DNA of 64,000 bases from Temnopleurus reevesii. Taxonomy: Eukaryota; Echinodermata; Echinoidea; Temnopleuroida; Temnopleuridae. Where the stretch lies: positions 12,813 through 76,812 of the forward strand of contig BQKZ01002589.1 of NCBI GenBank assembly GCA_036244855.1, in the 5' to 3' direction. Position 1 is the stretch's first letter, and the number at the start of each line of letters is the position of its first letter. The notes below the pieces were generated by a model. That model saw only the letters and a list, made by a program, of their open reading frames with translations. It was not told the DNA's origin and did no database searches. This document shows positions 58,401-60,507 of the stretch, in pieces. The position numbers were made by a program, and so were the translations under genes.

Positions 58401-60507
58401 GTCTCAACAGTGAATTCAGTAGGCTTTGAAATCACGTTGCCATCCTCAAGACCGGGTCCATAGGCACGAACCTAAACAAAACAAAAGCAAAAAAAAGCCC
58501 CCCCAAAAAACAAGAAAAAAAATGTAGTCAGTGAAAGGCAATAAGTATATTTTAGAGCAAATCATATCTACAACACTGCAAACATGGTCACACATTCCAG
58601 CTTAACTTTGATATACTCATGTACTACTCTAAATTTTTAATTTGAGATGACCGAACTTGTTTACTTTTGGAGGTAGGCAACTTTTTTTCAACATAAACAT
58701 ATAACTAAAAGGAAATTAATCATTAAACAAGACTTTTTGTAAACACACATTAAAAAATAACTAGTATATATTAATTTCTGGAGTGATAGACAATTTTCTC
58801 AAGAAATTTAGAAAATGGCACTATAGACAGATTCATTATTGTGATTTATTTACAACAATTTAACAAAGTTGTCAAAACATATAAACAAATGAAACATTTT
58901 ATCCTATCTTCCTTATCTTAAATTTCATACCTAAATAAAACACGGCAAAATGCATGAGTAAAATACTAAATAGTGCCATGCTATCTCAATCAAACCCACT
59001 CAAAATGTGTGCTTAAATACTAGATAATATGGCTCTATATAGAGTTTATACATGTAGATGTTATATCTTATAATTTTAAATGAAATGATTTTTAATATCT
59101 TCATTAAAATACTAAATATATTATCATGCCTATTTTTCACACACAGGCAATTACATAACTTTCACATATAGAAAACAGTTAGACATTAAATATACTATTG
59201 TGCAGTGCATAACACACGTGATTGTTACAAACATACATACAACACACAATAACAGCAATAACATGACAAGTTTATAATTAGGTAGTATGTATACCCCCAC
59301 AAAGACAAAATGTAATGTGGGTAATACTGGTGTGTACATACAACAGTACTATGGTATCAAGTCATAAAAATGTTTGTCCCTAATTCATGATAGTTCATGA
59401 TCTAGAATTGTTATCAGTCTATCTCTTTGTCACCATTGCCTATATTTTACTCCCATCTAAACCCATCCTCTCTTTAAATCCCTCCCTCTCCCCACCCCTA
59501 TTTATTTATCTATCCCAAGGAGAAGTTGCATAAAATGGTCTTCCAACATTATCCTCTACTTGCCACCACTAATATCATCAGTATATTGTATATTCCTGCT
59601 AGAGTCTTGATATATTACAATGTATTACCACCTCATATAAGCGGCGAGCCAGTTTGTTGGCATAAGTCATAATTAATGATAGCCATTCTCCAATTAATTA
59701 CTGTGAGAGCTCCTTAAAATGATTTATGGCTTCCAAAATAAGTCTAAGTTTCATTCATCTTAATTTGCACTTCAATCCCTGTACTGAATCCAAGCCCAAC
59801 GATTCTTCCATCCTACTTCCTATTCATAAACCATGCTTGGAGAAAATTCTTAATTTTTCAAATGAGTTGTTCCACTGAATATGAAGCTTTCCCCAACCTC
59901 AAGTTCAAAGATGTTTCAAATCGTTTCACATGGTAGATGTTAAAGTCAACTGGTCCAAAGTCGCAGAACACTGAGAATTCGCAATACATCCATTCAATGT
60001 GAGTTTAGGAAGAAAGCTAAAGATGGCCAGTTTAGCACTACTTTTATTCAGTGAAGTAAAATTTTCAGAGTTAACTAAACTGGAGTATAAACATTTTCTG
60101 GGGCACTAACTTTTGACATGATATCGAAAGAGTAACAGTAGCAATTCGTTCAAGATTAAAACAATTTCTATCTAACTTTATTTCCATTAGAGTATGTTTT
60201 CAAACACACATTATAGCCATTACCCTAGAGATGAGTTAATGATATAGCCTATGTTCCATGCTCTCACAACGTCTGATTCATCTCTCCTAATGTGCAGTCA
60301 GATACACCTTACCATGCTGTATTCAAAACGGCACGCCTTCATGCGAACAATGAAGGGTTTCTTACATACATTTTGTACCTTCTTGGCATTACTCTTGGGT
60401 CGGAGTGGTGCGCCTGGTTTGAGCTTGGCCTTGGGGAAGGCGGATAGGTAGGTCATCATACTGAGGTCGTCTACATTCGGGCTGATCATTTCCTCTGGCT
60501 TCAAGAC
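7301..60507 (-). CDS. FLN: Filamin (actin-crosslinking rod protein), 3' part of gene, 35 visible coding exons
   Basis: Filamins are large cytoplasmic homodimers that crosslink F-actin and scaffold integrins and signalling proteins. The visible product (2,322 residues, counting the duplicated block once) runs from the end of the second calponin-homology domain through 23 Ig-like filamin repeats to a TAG stop at 7303-7301. Repeats show the family signatures: GPGL near the start, FTVxTxxAG, EGPSxAxI, DNxDGT and IPGSPF at the end. Exon order, splice phases and GT/AG sites all agree. Order matches vertebrate filamins: rod 1, hinge 1 (v20), repeats 16-23, hinge 2 (v34) and repeat 24. It is probably the single pre-duplication filamin, co-orthologous to FLNA/B/C. 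Span includes an assembly duplication at 13375-29349. CH1, most of CH2 and the promoter are outside the window. Confidence 0.95.
7489..8013 (-). other. Filamin intron between v34 and v35, with G and GA microsatellite
   Basis: Intron in phase 1. A poly-G run followed by (GA)n lies at about 7938-7973. Otherwise AT-rich with nothing recognised. Confidence 0.8.
8014..8214 (-). CDS. FLN: Filamin exon v34: hinge 2 and start of repeat 24
   Basis: Residues 2195-2261, phase 1 to 1. A linker of about 36 residues ([20 protein letters not shown], then [12 protein letters not shown]) forms hinge 2. The calpain-sensitive joint in vertebrates lies at this position. Repeat 24 follows: [20 protein letters not shown] and [11 protein letters not shown]. 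The SDASKVV...GLxK pattern matches the vertebrate dimerisation repeat. Acceptor TTCCAG, donor GCAG|GTGTGT. Confidence 0.95.
8817..9035 (-). CDS. FLN: Filamin exon v33: body of repeat 23
   Basis: Residues 2122-2194, phase 1 to 1. Reads [60 protein letters not shown] and [17 protein letters not shown] and YGGPxHIxGSPFKAKxTG are highly specific to repeat 23, which in vertebrates binds FilGAP. The ATG that opens the local reading frame is an internal Val-Asn-Thr context, not a start. Confidence 0.95.
9674..9858. mobile_element. MITE with 16-bp inverted ends in the v32/v33 intron
   Basis: A 185-bp element with perfect terminal inverted repeats GGGGTGTTGCTCAAAA at both ends. Inside the right end is a run of three TTGCAGTTGAT-like units (about 9810-9845). 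Possible short target duplication ATA is not certain because of a G run. Ends of GGGG type are compatible with PIF/Harbinger-like MITEs, but I cannot assign a family. The element stops 31 bp from the v32 donor. Confidence 0.75.
9890..10066 (-). CDS. FLN: Filamin exon v32: end of repeat 22, start of repeat 23
   Basis: Residues 2063-2121, phase 1 to 1. Reads [40 protein letters not shown] and [12 protein letters not shown]. YAVRFxPxENG and the glycine-rich GDPG link before repeat 23 match vertebrates. Its 5' edge and acceptor are duplicated about 110 bp upstream (10141-10210), which could create a microexon. Confidence 0.95.
10141..10210 (-). pseudogene. Duplicated 5' edge of filamin exon v32 with its acceptor site
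   Basis: About 70 bp repeats the end of the upstream intron and the first bases of exon v32 (compare 10031-10100). On the minus strand it has an AG acceptor, codons for [12 protein letters not shown] residues (exon: NYAVRFLPS), and a GTAAGA donor-like site created by one base change. The piece from acceptor to donor (10173-10150) is 24 nt and in phase. More likely a decayed fragment than a used exon. Confidence 0.55.
10200..10271. repeat. GA/G-rich simple repeat
   Basis: Purine-rich run (GGGA, GAAA and (GA)n, then poly-G) in the intron upstream of v32, next to the duplicated exon edge. Confidence 0.8.
10705..10953 (-). CDS. FLN: Filamin exon v31: end of repeat 21, start of repeat 22
   Basis: Residues 1980-2062, phase 1 to 1. 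Reads [20 protein letters not shown], then [40 protein letters not shown] and VTEIDE. SSLQExGLKVNxPxSF and LNGAKG are the distinctive atypical opening of repeat 22. Acceptor CTTCAG, donor GAAG|GTAAGA. Confidence 0.95.
11583..11720 (-). CDS. FLN: Filamin exon v30: repeat 21 ligand-binding region
   Basis: Residues 1934-1979, phase 1 to 1. Reads [20 protein letters not shown], then [26 protein letters not shown] with the following strand C and D is the main integrin beta-tail and migfilin groove in vertebrate filamins. EGPSKA of most repeats is SGPAKA here. Acceptor ATACAG, donor CCAG|GTATGA. Confidence 0.95.
12271..12372 (-). CDS. FLN: Filamin exon v29: end of repeat 20, start of repeat 21
   Basis: Residues 1900-1933, phase 1 to 1. 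Reads [20 protein letters not shown], then [13 protein letters not shown]. [20 protein letters not shown] is a nearly invariant sequence at the start of repeat 21 in this family. Acceptor ATACAG, donor CCAG|GTAATG. Confidence 0.95.
12373..13056 (-). other. Filamin intron v28/v29, nothing else recognised
   Basis: Phase-1 intron, AT-rich. Small open frames in it have no domain similarity that I recognise. The introns at 10954-11582 and 11721-12270 are similar and equally featureless. Confidence 0.7.
13057..13221 (-). CDS. FLN: Filamin exon v28: body of repeat 20
   Basis: Residues 1845-1899, phase 1 to 1. Reads [40 protein letters not shown] and GLHVPG. DMTAQVTxPxG, YCxxFVP and HTVSVK match vertebrate repeat 20. 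This is the first exon 3' of the duplicated block and is present once. Confidence 0.94.
13648..13782 (-). CDS. FLN: Filamin exon v27, copy A: end of repeat 19, linker and first part of repeat 20
   Basis: Residues 1800-1844, phase 1 to 1. Reads [20 protein letters not shown], then [20 protein letters not shown] and VKIPG. Corresponds to the vertebrate 19-20 linker and the unusual first strand of repeat 20, which covers the ligand groove of repeat 21. The four-arginine stretch before the regulatory serine in human FLNA is not preserved. Only R-P-T-K-S remains. Confidence 0.92.
14069..14221 (-). CDS. FLN: Filamin exon v26, copy A: body of repeat 19
   Basis: Residues 1749-1799, phase 1 to 1. Contains [20 protein letters not shown], then [20 protein letters not shown] and YADQLVPG. 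Aligns with vertebrate repeat 19, a docking repeat for integrin beta tails and migfilin. Acceptor GTGTAG, donor CCAG|GTATGG. Confidence 0.95.
14643..14846 (-). CDS. FLN: Filamin exon v25, copy A: end of repeat 18, start of repeat 19
   Basis: Residues 1681-1748, phase 1 to 1. Reads [52 protein letters not shown] and [15 protein letters not shown] with VxGxGxxE and DTRxAG correspond to the vertebrate 18/19 border. Acceptor CTTTAG, donor CGCTG|GTAAGA. Confidence 0.94.
15283..15435 (-). CDS. FLN: Filamin exon v24, copy A: start of repeat 18
   Basis: Residues 1630-1680, phase 1 to 1. Reads [40 protein letters not shown] and [10 protein letters not shown]. Matches vertebrate repeat 18 (RMS, INISETDLS and EEPCLLKRL regions). 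In vertebrates the first strand of repeat 18 folds over repeat 19, masking its ligand groove until force is applied. Confidence 0.94.
15920..16093 (-). CDS. FLN: Filamin exon v23, copy A: body of repeat 17
   Basis: Residues 1572-1629, phase 1 to 1. Contains [20 protein letters not shown], then [20 protein letters not shown] and [11 protein letters not shown]. The [12 protein letters not shown] strand C with the following DNxDGTCSVxY forms the C-D peptide-binding groove of this repeat class. Near-identical wording to vertebrate repeat 17. Confidence 0.95.
16737..16865 (-). CDS. FLN: Filamin exon v22, copy A: end of repeat 16, start of repeat 17
   Basis: Residues 1529-1571, phase 1 to 1. Reads [20 protein letters not shown], then [20 protein letters not shown]. 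VTAYGxGLTHGxxN and NTKDAG are repeat 17 signatures. In vertebrates repeat 17 is the groove for platelet GPIb-alpha and other peptides. Donor GCTG|GTGAGA. Confidence 0.94.
17304..17444 (-). CDS. FLN: Filamin exon v21, copy A: repeat 16
   Basis: Residues 1482-1528, phase 1 to 1. Reads [20 protein letters not shown], then [20 protein letters not shown] and DVPG. Matches the body of vertebrate repeat 16, which lacks a complete first strand and packs against repeat 17. Acceptor GTGTAG, donor CCAG|GTATGC. Confidence 0.94.
17963..18030 (-). repeat. tRNA-like SINE fragment (copy A; second copy near 25880-25947)
   Basis: On the minus strand it reads from GGTAACGGTGTGGCC to TTCACATCCCACTGCTGCCACCA, resembling a degenerate tRNA body with T-arm, acceptor side and CCA-like end. 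Too decayed to be a working tRNA. Related GGTGGCAGCGGTGGGAT pieces are at about 51885-51902 and 52067-52084. Confidence 0.4.
18258..18405 (-). CDS. FLN: Filamin exon v20, copy A: hinge 1 and start of repeat 16
   Basis: Residues 1432-1481, phase 0 to 1. A Gln/Pro/Ala-rich segment ([20 protein letters not shown]) is hinge 1, the flexible joint between rod 1 and rod 2. It is followed by [19 protein letters not shown], whose RPxDLVIP motif opens repeat 16 in vertebrate filamins. In vertebrates hinge 1 is alternatively spliced and is a calpain site. Here it is only about 30 residues. Acceptor TTTACAG, donor ACAG|GTAGGA. Confidence 0.93.
18406..21038 (-). other. Intron sequence upstream of v20 in copy A
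   Basis: Belongs to the long v19/v20 intron. Apart from the minisatellite I see nothing recognisable. The reading frame at 20608-20862 is preserved in copy B with few changes but has no known domain and no splice or codon-use support. Confidence 0.6.
19162..19420. repeat. Minisatellite, about 26-bp unit, about 10 copies (copy A)
   Basis: Unit GGTATGGGTCCCTCCATTAG plus CACAGG, imperfect, decaying at the right end. Lies in the long intron upstream of hinge-1 exon v20. The counterpart in copy B is at 27141-27301. Confidence 0.95.
21039..21039. other. Single-N assembly joint
   Basis: One N between the two 8-kb copies. Copy A ends with CAGCCAAG, the same bases that end copy B at 29349, and copy B begins where copy A begins at 13375. 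The boundaries therefore coincide exactly with the N. Confidence 0.92.
21268..21402 (-). CDS. FLN: Filamin exon v27, copy B: repeat 19-20 linker
   Basis: Second copy of 13648-13782, with two silent differences. It ends in phase 1. The next exon downstream on the sequence is copy A of hinge 1 (v20), which needs phase 0, so splicing across the 21039 N would shift the frame. This is the main sequence argument that copies A and B are alternatives rather than consecutive. Confidence 0.85.
21467..21767. mobile_element. Insertion present only in copy B (about 301 bp)
   Basis: Copy A reads straight through this site (near 13845). Copy B has about 301 extra bases, bounded on both sides by ATCT, which could be a 4-bp target duplication. 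I see no inverted ends or coding domain. It could equally be an old segment deleted from copy A. Confidence 0.5.
21992..22144 (-). CDS. FLN: Filamin exon v26, copy B: repeat 19
   Basis: Second copy of 14069-14221. Two silent differences seen, identical protein. Splice sites intact. The intron between this exon and v27 copy B is about 300 bp longer than in copy A because of an insertion at 21467-21767. Confidence 0.85.
22566..22769 (-). CDS. FLN: Filamin exon v25, copy B: end of repeat 18, start of repeat 19
   Basis: Second copy of 14643-14846. Two silent differences seen (arginine in TGRG, proline in NIPN). Splice sites intact. Allelic copy. Confidence 0.85.
23205..23357 (-). CDS. FLN: Filamin exon v24, copy B: start of repeat 18
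   Basis: Second copy of 15283-15435. I found no exonic difference by eye, whereas the flanking introns differ at several positions. Allelic copy. Confidence 0.85.
23842..24015 (-). CDS. FLN: Filamin exon v23, copy B: repeat 17
   Basis: Second copy of 15920-16093. Protein identical, with one silent difference (serine codon in IPGSPF). Splice sites intact. Allelic copy. Confidence 0.85.
24654..24782 (-). CDS. FLN: Filamin exon v22, copy B: end of repeat 16, start of repeat 17
   Basis: Second copy of 16737-16865, with three silent differences seen and identical protein. Splice sites intact. Interpreted as an allelic copy in a duplicated assembly block. Confidence 0.85.
25221..25361 (-). CDS. 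FLN: Filamin exon v21, copy B: repeat 16
   Basis: Second copy of 17304-17444. It carries the only amino-acid change I found between the two copies: GINYNG here against GIKYNG in copy A, a single base (a at 25243, c at 17326). Splice sites intact. Interpreted as an allelic copy. Confidence 0.85.
26176..26323 (-). CDS. FLN: Filamin exon v20, copy B: hinge 1 and start of repeat 16
   Basis: Second copy of the exon at 18258-18405, with one silent difference seen (GTA/GTT valine near LDLVIPVI). This copy is the nearer to v19 at 35901 and has the correct phase 0 start. Splice sites are intact. Most likely the alternative allele in a tandemly assembled haplotype block, not a real extra exon. Confidence 0.85.
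27141..27301. repeat. Same minisatellite in copy B, running into a gap
   Basis: About six units of the 26-bp repeat, more uniform than in copy A, ending abruptly at the N run. The gap probably exists because the array could not be assembled. Confidence 0.95.
27302..27882. other. Sequencing gap (581 N)
   Basis: Run of N inside copy B, followed by a poly-A run and then sequence colinear with copy A near 19578. Open frames that cross it are meaningless. Confidence 0.99.
29350..35900 (-). other. Unique part of the long v19/v20 intron (6.5 kb)
   Basis: AT-rich, with no exon that fits the filamin frame and no recognisable domain on either strand. With copy B counted, the intron between rod 1 and hinge 1 is about 9.6 kb, the largest in the window. 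It could hold regulatory elements or an alternative promoter, but nothing in it demonstrates that. Confidence 0.6.
35901..36151 (-). CDS. FLN: Filamin exon v19: body of repeat 15, last of rod 1
   Basis: Residues 1349-1431, phase 1 to 0. Reads [60 protein letters not shown] and GGPITIF at the donor TTT|GTAAGT. EETVIxV, GKGxVTCT and ENxDGTFDI match vertebrate repeat 15. Ending in phase 0, it can join only to the hinge-1 exon (v20), which starts in phase 0. Confidence 0.95.
36152..38484 (-). other. Filamin intron v18/v19, nothing recognised
   Basis: 2.3 kb AT-rich phase-1 intron without coding or repeat signal that I can name. Confidence 0.7.
38485..38589 (-). CDS. FLN: Filamin exon v18: Thr/Arg-rich insertion in the N-terminal part of repeat 15
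   Basis: Residues 1314-1348, phase 1 to 1. Reads [20 protein letters not shown] and then a low-complexity run [14 protein letters not shown], with TTTTR units encoded by a 15-bp imperfect DNA repeat. It is accepted as coding because both splice sites are good (TTTAG acceptor, ACAA|GTAAGA donor), the phase matches both neighbours, and it falls where vertebrate repeat 15 has a glycine-rich loop. The tract is probably unstructured. Its function is unknown. Confidence 0.85.
38590..41139 (-). other. Filamin intron v17/v18 with poly-A tract
   Basis: 2.55 kb intron. An A-rich run lies at about 39535-39566, which could be the tail of a retroposed sequence. No body was recognised. Confidence 0.7.
41140..41329 (-). 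CDS. FLN: Filamin exon v17: body of repeat 14, start of repeat 15
   Basis: Residues 1250-1313, phase 0 to 1. Begins [19 protein letters not shown], then [20 protein letters not shown] and [27 protein letters not shown] starts repeat 15, as in vertebrates. The start is fixed by the TTTCAG acceptor and phase 0 from v16. Confidence 0.94.
42111..42267 (-). CDS. FLN: Filamin exon v16: end of repeat 13, start of repeat 14
   Basis: Residues 1198-1249, phase 2 to 0. Reads [20 protein letters not shown], then [26 protein letters not shown] with VDxxEAG matches vertebrate repeat 14. Donor ATTACC|GTGAGT. Confidence 0.93.
42938..43061 (-). CDS. FLN: Filamin exon v15: body of repeat 13
   Basis: Residues 1157-1197, phase 1 to 2. 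Reads [20 protein letters not shown], then [17 protein letters not shown]. It supplies the C-terminal half of repeat 13. The split serine of the SPF motif is completed by the next exon, the only phase-2 junction seen in the gene. Confidence 0.93.
43812..43982 (-). CDS. FLN: Filamin exon v14: end of repeat 12, start of repeat 13
   Basis: Residues 1100-1156, phase 1 to 1. Begins [20 protein letters not shown], then [20 protein letters not shown] and [11 protein letters not shown]. The donor is AAGA|GTAAGAGT. This choice gives the correct phase into v15 and the join [13 protein letters not shown] later GTAA six bases on would not fit. Confidence 0.93.
44346..44669 (-). CDS. FLN: Filamin exon v13: end of repeat 11 and most of repeat 12
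   Basis: Residues 992-1099, phase 1 to 1. Begins [18 protein letters not shown] (end of repeat 11), then [40 protein letters not shown] and [13 protein letters not shown]. This is repeat 12, with the GGLGxxxEGPS strand C of the ligand-binding repeat class. Acceptor AACTAG, donor CCAG|GTAATT. Confidence 0.95.
45115..45291 (-). CDS. FLN: Filamin exon v12: body of repeat 11
   Basis: Residues 933-991, phase 1 to 1. Reads [19 protein letters not shown], then [18 protein letters not shown] and YTPVEQG. The VDAKAL stretch in place of the usual VDTxxAG is the signature of vertebrate repeat 11. Acceptor CCATAG, donor CAAG|GTAGGG. Confidence 0.93.
45292..47172 (-). other. Filamin intron v11/v12, nothing recognised
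   Basis: 1.9 kb AT-rich phase-1 intron without recognisable coding or repeat content. Confidence 0.7.
47173..48048 (-). CDS. FLN: Filamin exon v11: repeats 8, 9, 10 and start of 11 in one long exon
   Basis: Residues 641-932, phase 1 to 1. At 876 nt it is by far the largest exon here. It covers repeat 8 ([19 protein letters not shown] to PIELNAIP), repeat 9 ([44 protein letters not shown]), repeat 10 ([28 protein letters not shown]) and the first strand of repeat 11 ([14 protein letters not shown]). NFP in place of SPF is a known oddity of repeat 10 in vertebrates too. Repeat 10 carries an acidic insertion ([14 protein letters not shown]). The true start is the CTGCAG acceptor at 48049-48054, not the ATG further upstream. 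Confidence 0.95.
48750..48992 (-). CDS. FLN: Filamin exon v10: end of repeat 6 joined to start of a repeat-8-like unit
   Basis: Residues 560-640, phase 1 to 1. Starts [16 protein letters not shown], matching the middle of vertebrate repeat 6, then [16 protein letters not shown] and [15 protein letters not shown]. It continues without an intron into [14 protein letters not shown], which with the next exon (LDVGKENSF) matches the start of vertebrate repeat 8. No separate repeat 7 is present between them. Confidence 0.92.
49310..49400. repeat. Possible SINE/LINE 3' tail
   Basis: (TAA)n followed by TTCATATAGCGCAGTCACTA, a pattern like the shared 3' tail (ATATAGCGC) of the SINE at 50805-51094. 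Only the tail is visible. It lies in the v9/v10 intron. Confidence 0.4.
49566..49683 (-). CDS. FLN: Filamin exon v9: start of repeat 6
   Basis: Residues 520-559, phase 0 to 1. Reads [20 protein letters not shown], then [24 protein letters not shown] and TVDCxEAG fit repeat 6 of vertebrate filamins. Donor AAAGG|GTAAGT. Confidence 0.93.
50087..50344 (-). CDS. FLN: Filamin exon v8: repeat 5
   Basis: Residues 434-519, 86 whole codons, phase 0 to 0, nearly a complete repeat. Reads [52 protein letters not shown] and [12 protein letters not shown]. The WGGVSIP motif matches repeat 5 of vertebrate filamins. Donor CAAG|GTGAGT. Confidence 0.94.
50600..50780. repeat. Local direct duplication, distal copy
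   Basis: About 180 bp related to 51127-51303: shared CCCATGTGTTGGGCATTTTT, CTCTACCAGGAAT and TTGCTATAATTTGGTCA, then ATGAAAGAA near the end. Diverged by substitutions and small indels. The SINE lies between the two copies. Confidence 0.8.
50805..51094 (-). mobile_element. tRNA-derived SINE
   Basis: On the minus strand the element opens GGCGTCGTGGTGGAGTGG, with an A-box-like TGGTGGAGTGG (51086-51076) and a B-box GGTTCAAATCC (51042-51032) spaced as in a tRNA gene. A non-tRNA body follows, and then a tail with TAGTCGCTATATAAGAATG and ATTAT repeats (50830-50805). This is the standard organisation of a Pol III tRNA-derived SINE. It sits in the intron between v7 and v8. Confidence 0.85.
51127..51303. 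repeat. Local direct duplication, copy abutting exon v7
   Basis: Counterpart of 50600-50780. It runs up to within a few bases of the v7 donor at 51307-51306, so the duplication copied the exon-proximal intron but not the exon. Confidence 0.8.
51308..51501 (-). CDS. FLN: Filamin exon v7: body of repeat 4, start of repeat 5
   Basis: Residues 370-433, phase 1 to 0. Contains [20 protein letters not shown], then [20 protein letters not shown]. FxxEGPSQA with IxC is the strand C-D pattern of the group of filamin repeats that bind partner peptides, although repeat 4 itself is not a main docking site. The donor ACAAAG|GTATTTATT lies inside a local duplication (see 51127-51303). Confidence 0.94.
51830..52095. 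repeat. Pair of short repeats containing AATGGTGGCAG, about 187 bp apart
   Basis: Similar segments near 51840-51910 and 52025-52095, both with ATTCTxATAATGGTGGCAG-like text and GTGGGAT. They resemble the tRNA-like piece at 17963-18030, so they may be SINE ends. Confidence 0.4.
52117..52383 (-). CDS. FLN: Filamin exon v6: end of repeat 3, start of repeat 4
   Basis: Residues 281-369, phase 1 to 1. Repeat 3 ends with [15 protein letters not shown] and [12 protein letters not shown] (APF in place of SPF). Repeat 4 starts [17 protein letters not shown] and [14 protein letters not shown]. Flanked by CATAG|GTGGTG and CTTG|GTAAGT. The 2.9 kb intron upstream (52384-55248) is one of the longest in rod 1. 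Confidence 0.94.
52384..55248 (-). other. Filamin intron v5/v6, nothing recognised
   Basis: 2.9 kb AT-rich intron. A short GA/TC inverted pair (GAGAGAGAGG / CCTCTCTCTC) lies at about 53320-53347. No exon fits the filamin frame. Confidence 0.65.
55249..55386 (-). CDS. FLN: Filamin exon v5: start of repeat 3
   Basis: Residues 235-280, phase 1 to 1. Contains [18 protein letters not shown] and [27 protein letters not shown] with the following RVKE is a distinctive signature of repeat 3 in vertebrate filamins, so the numbering is anchored here. The donor is CCCTG|GTGAGC. The open frame that continues past the donor is intronic read-through. Confidence 0.93.
56067..56261 (-). CDS. FLN: Filamin exon v4: body of repeat 2
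   Basis: Completes residue 169 and encodes 170-234, phase 1 to 1. Contains [17 protein letters not shown], then [15 protein letters not shown] and [12 protein letters not shown], the standard second half of an Ig-like filamin repeat. The usual SPF near the repeat end is SVF here. Acceptor ATATAG, donor CATG|GTGAGC. Confidence 0.93.
57163..57325 (-). CDS. FLN: Filamin exon v3: end of repeat 1, start of repeat 2
   Basis: Residues 115-169 (the last codon is split). Starts [15 protein letters not shown], the closing strands of repeat 1, then [18 protein letters not shown] and TYFEIFTAG of repeat 2. The [11 protein letters not shown] motif shared with the next exon is characteristic of vertebrate repeat 2. 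The acceptor is TTTTTAAG, ending in AAG rather than the more common CAG or TAG used by its neighbours. Confidence 0.94.
58259..58471 (-). CDS. FLN: Filamin exon v2: Ig repeat 1
   Basis: Residues 44-114, exactly 71 codons, phase 0 to 0. Begins [11 protein letters not shown], the usual first strand of a filamin repeat, then [16 protein letters not shown] and a lysine-rich C-terminal half ending SGKHI at an ATT|GTAAGT donor. It is the first Ig-like repeat after the actin-binding domain and aligns with repeat 1 of vertebrate filamins. Confidence 0.94.
58472..60378 (-). other. Filamin intron v1/v2, nothing recognised
   Basis: 1.9 kb phase-0 intron separating the actin-binding domain from repeat 1. 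AT-rich without named features. Confidence 0.7.
60379..60507 (-). CDS. FLN: Filamin exon v1: end of actin-binding CH2 domain
   Basis: Encodes visible residues 1-43, phase 0 to 0, between a CATGTAG acceptor and an AAG|GTACAA donor. The text [17 protein letters not shown] followed by APLRPK is the well-conserved C-terminal end of the second calponin-homology domain of the filamin actin-binding domain, leading into repeat 1. The rest of the actin-binding domain must lie in exons beyond 64000, because I see no CH-like coding sequence between 60508 and the window end. Confidence 0.93.
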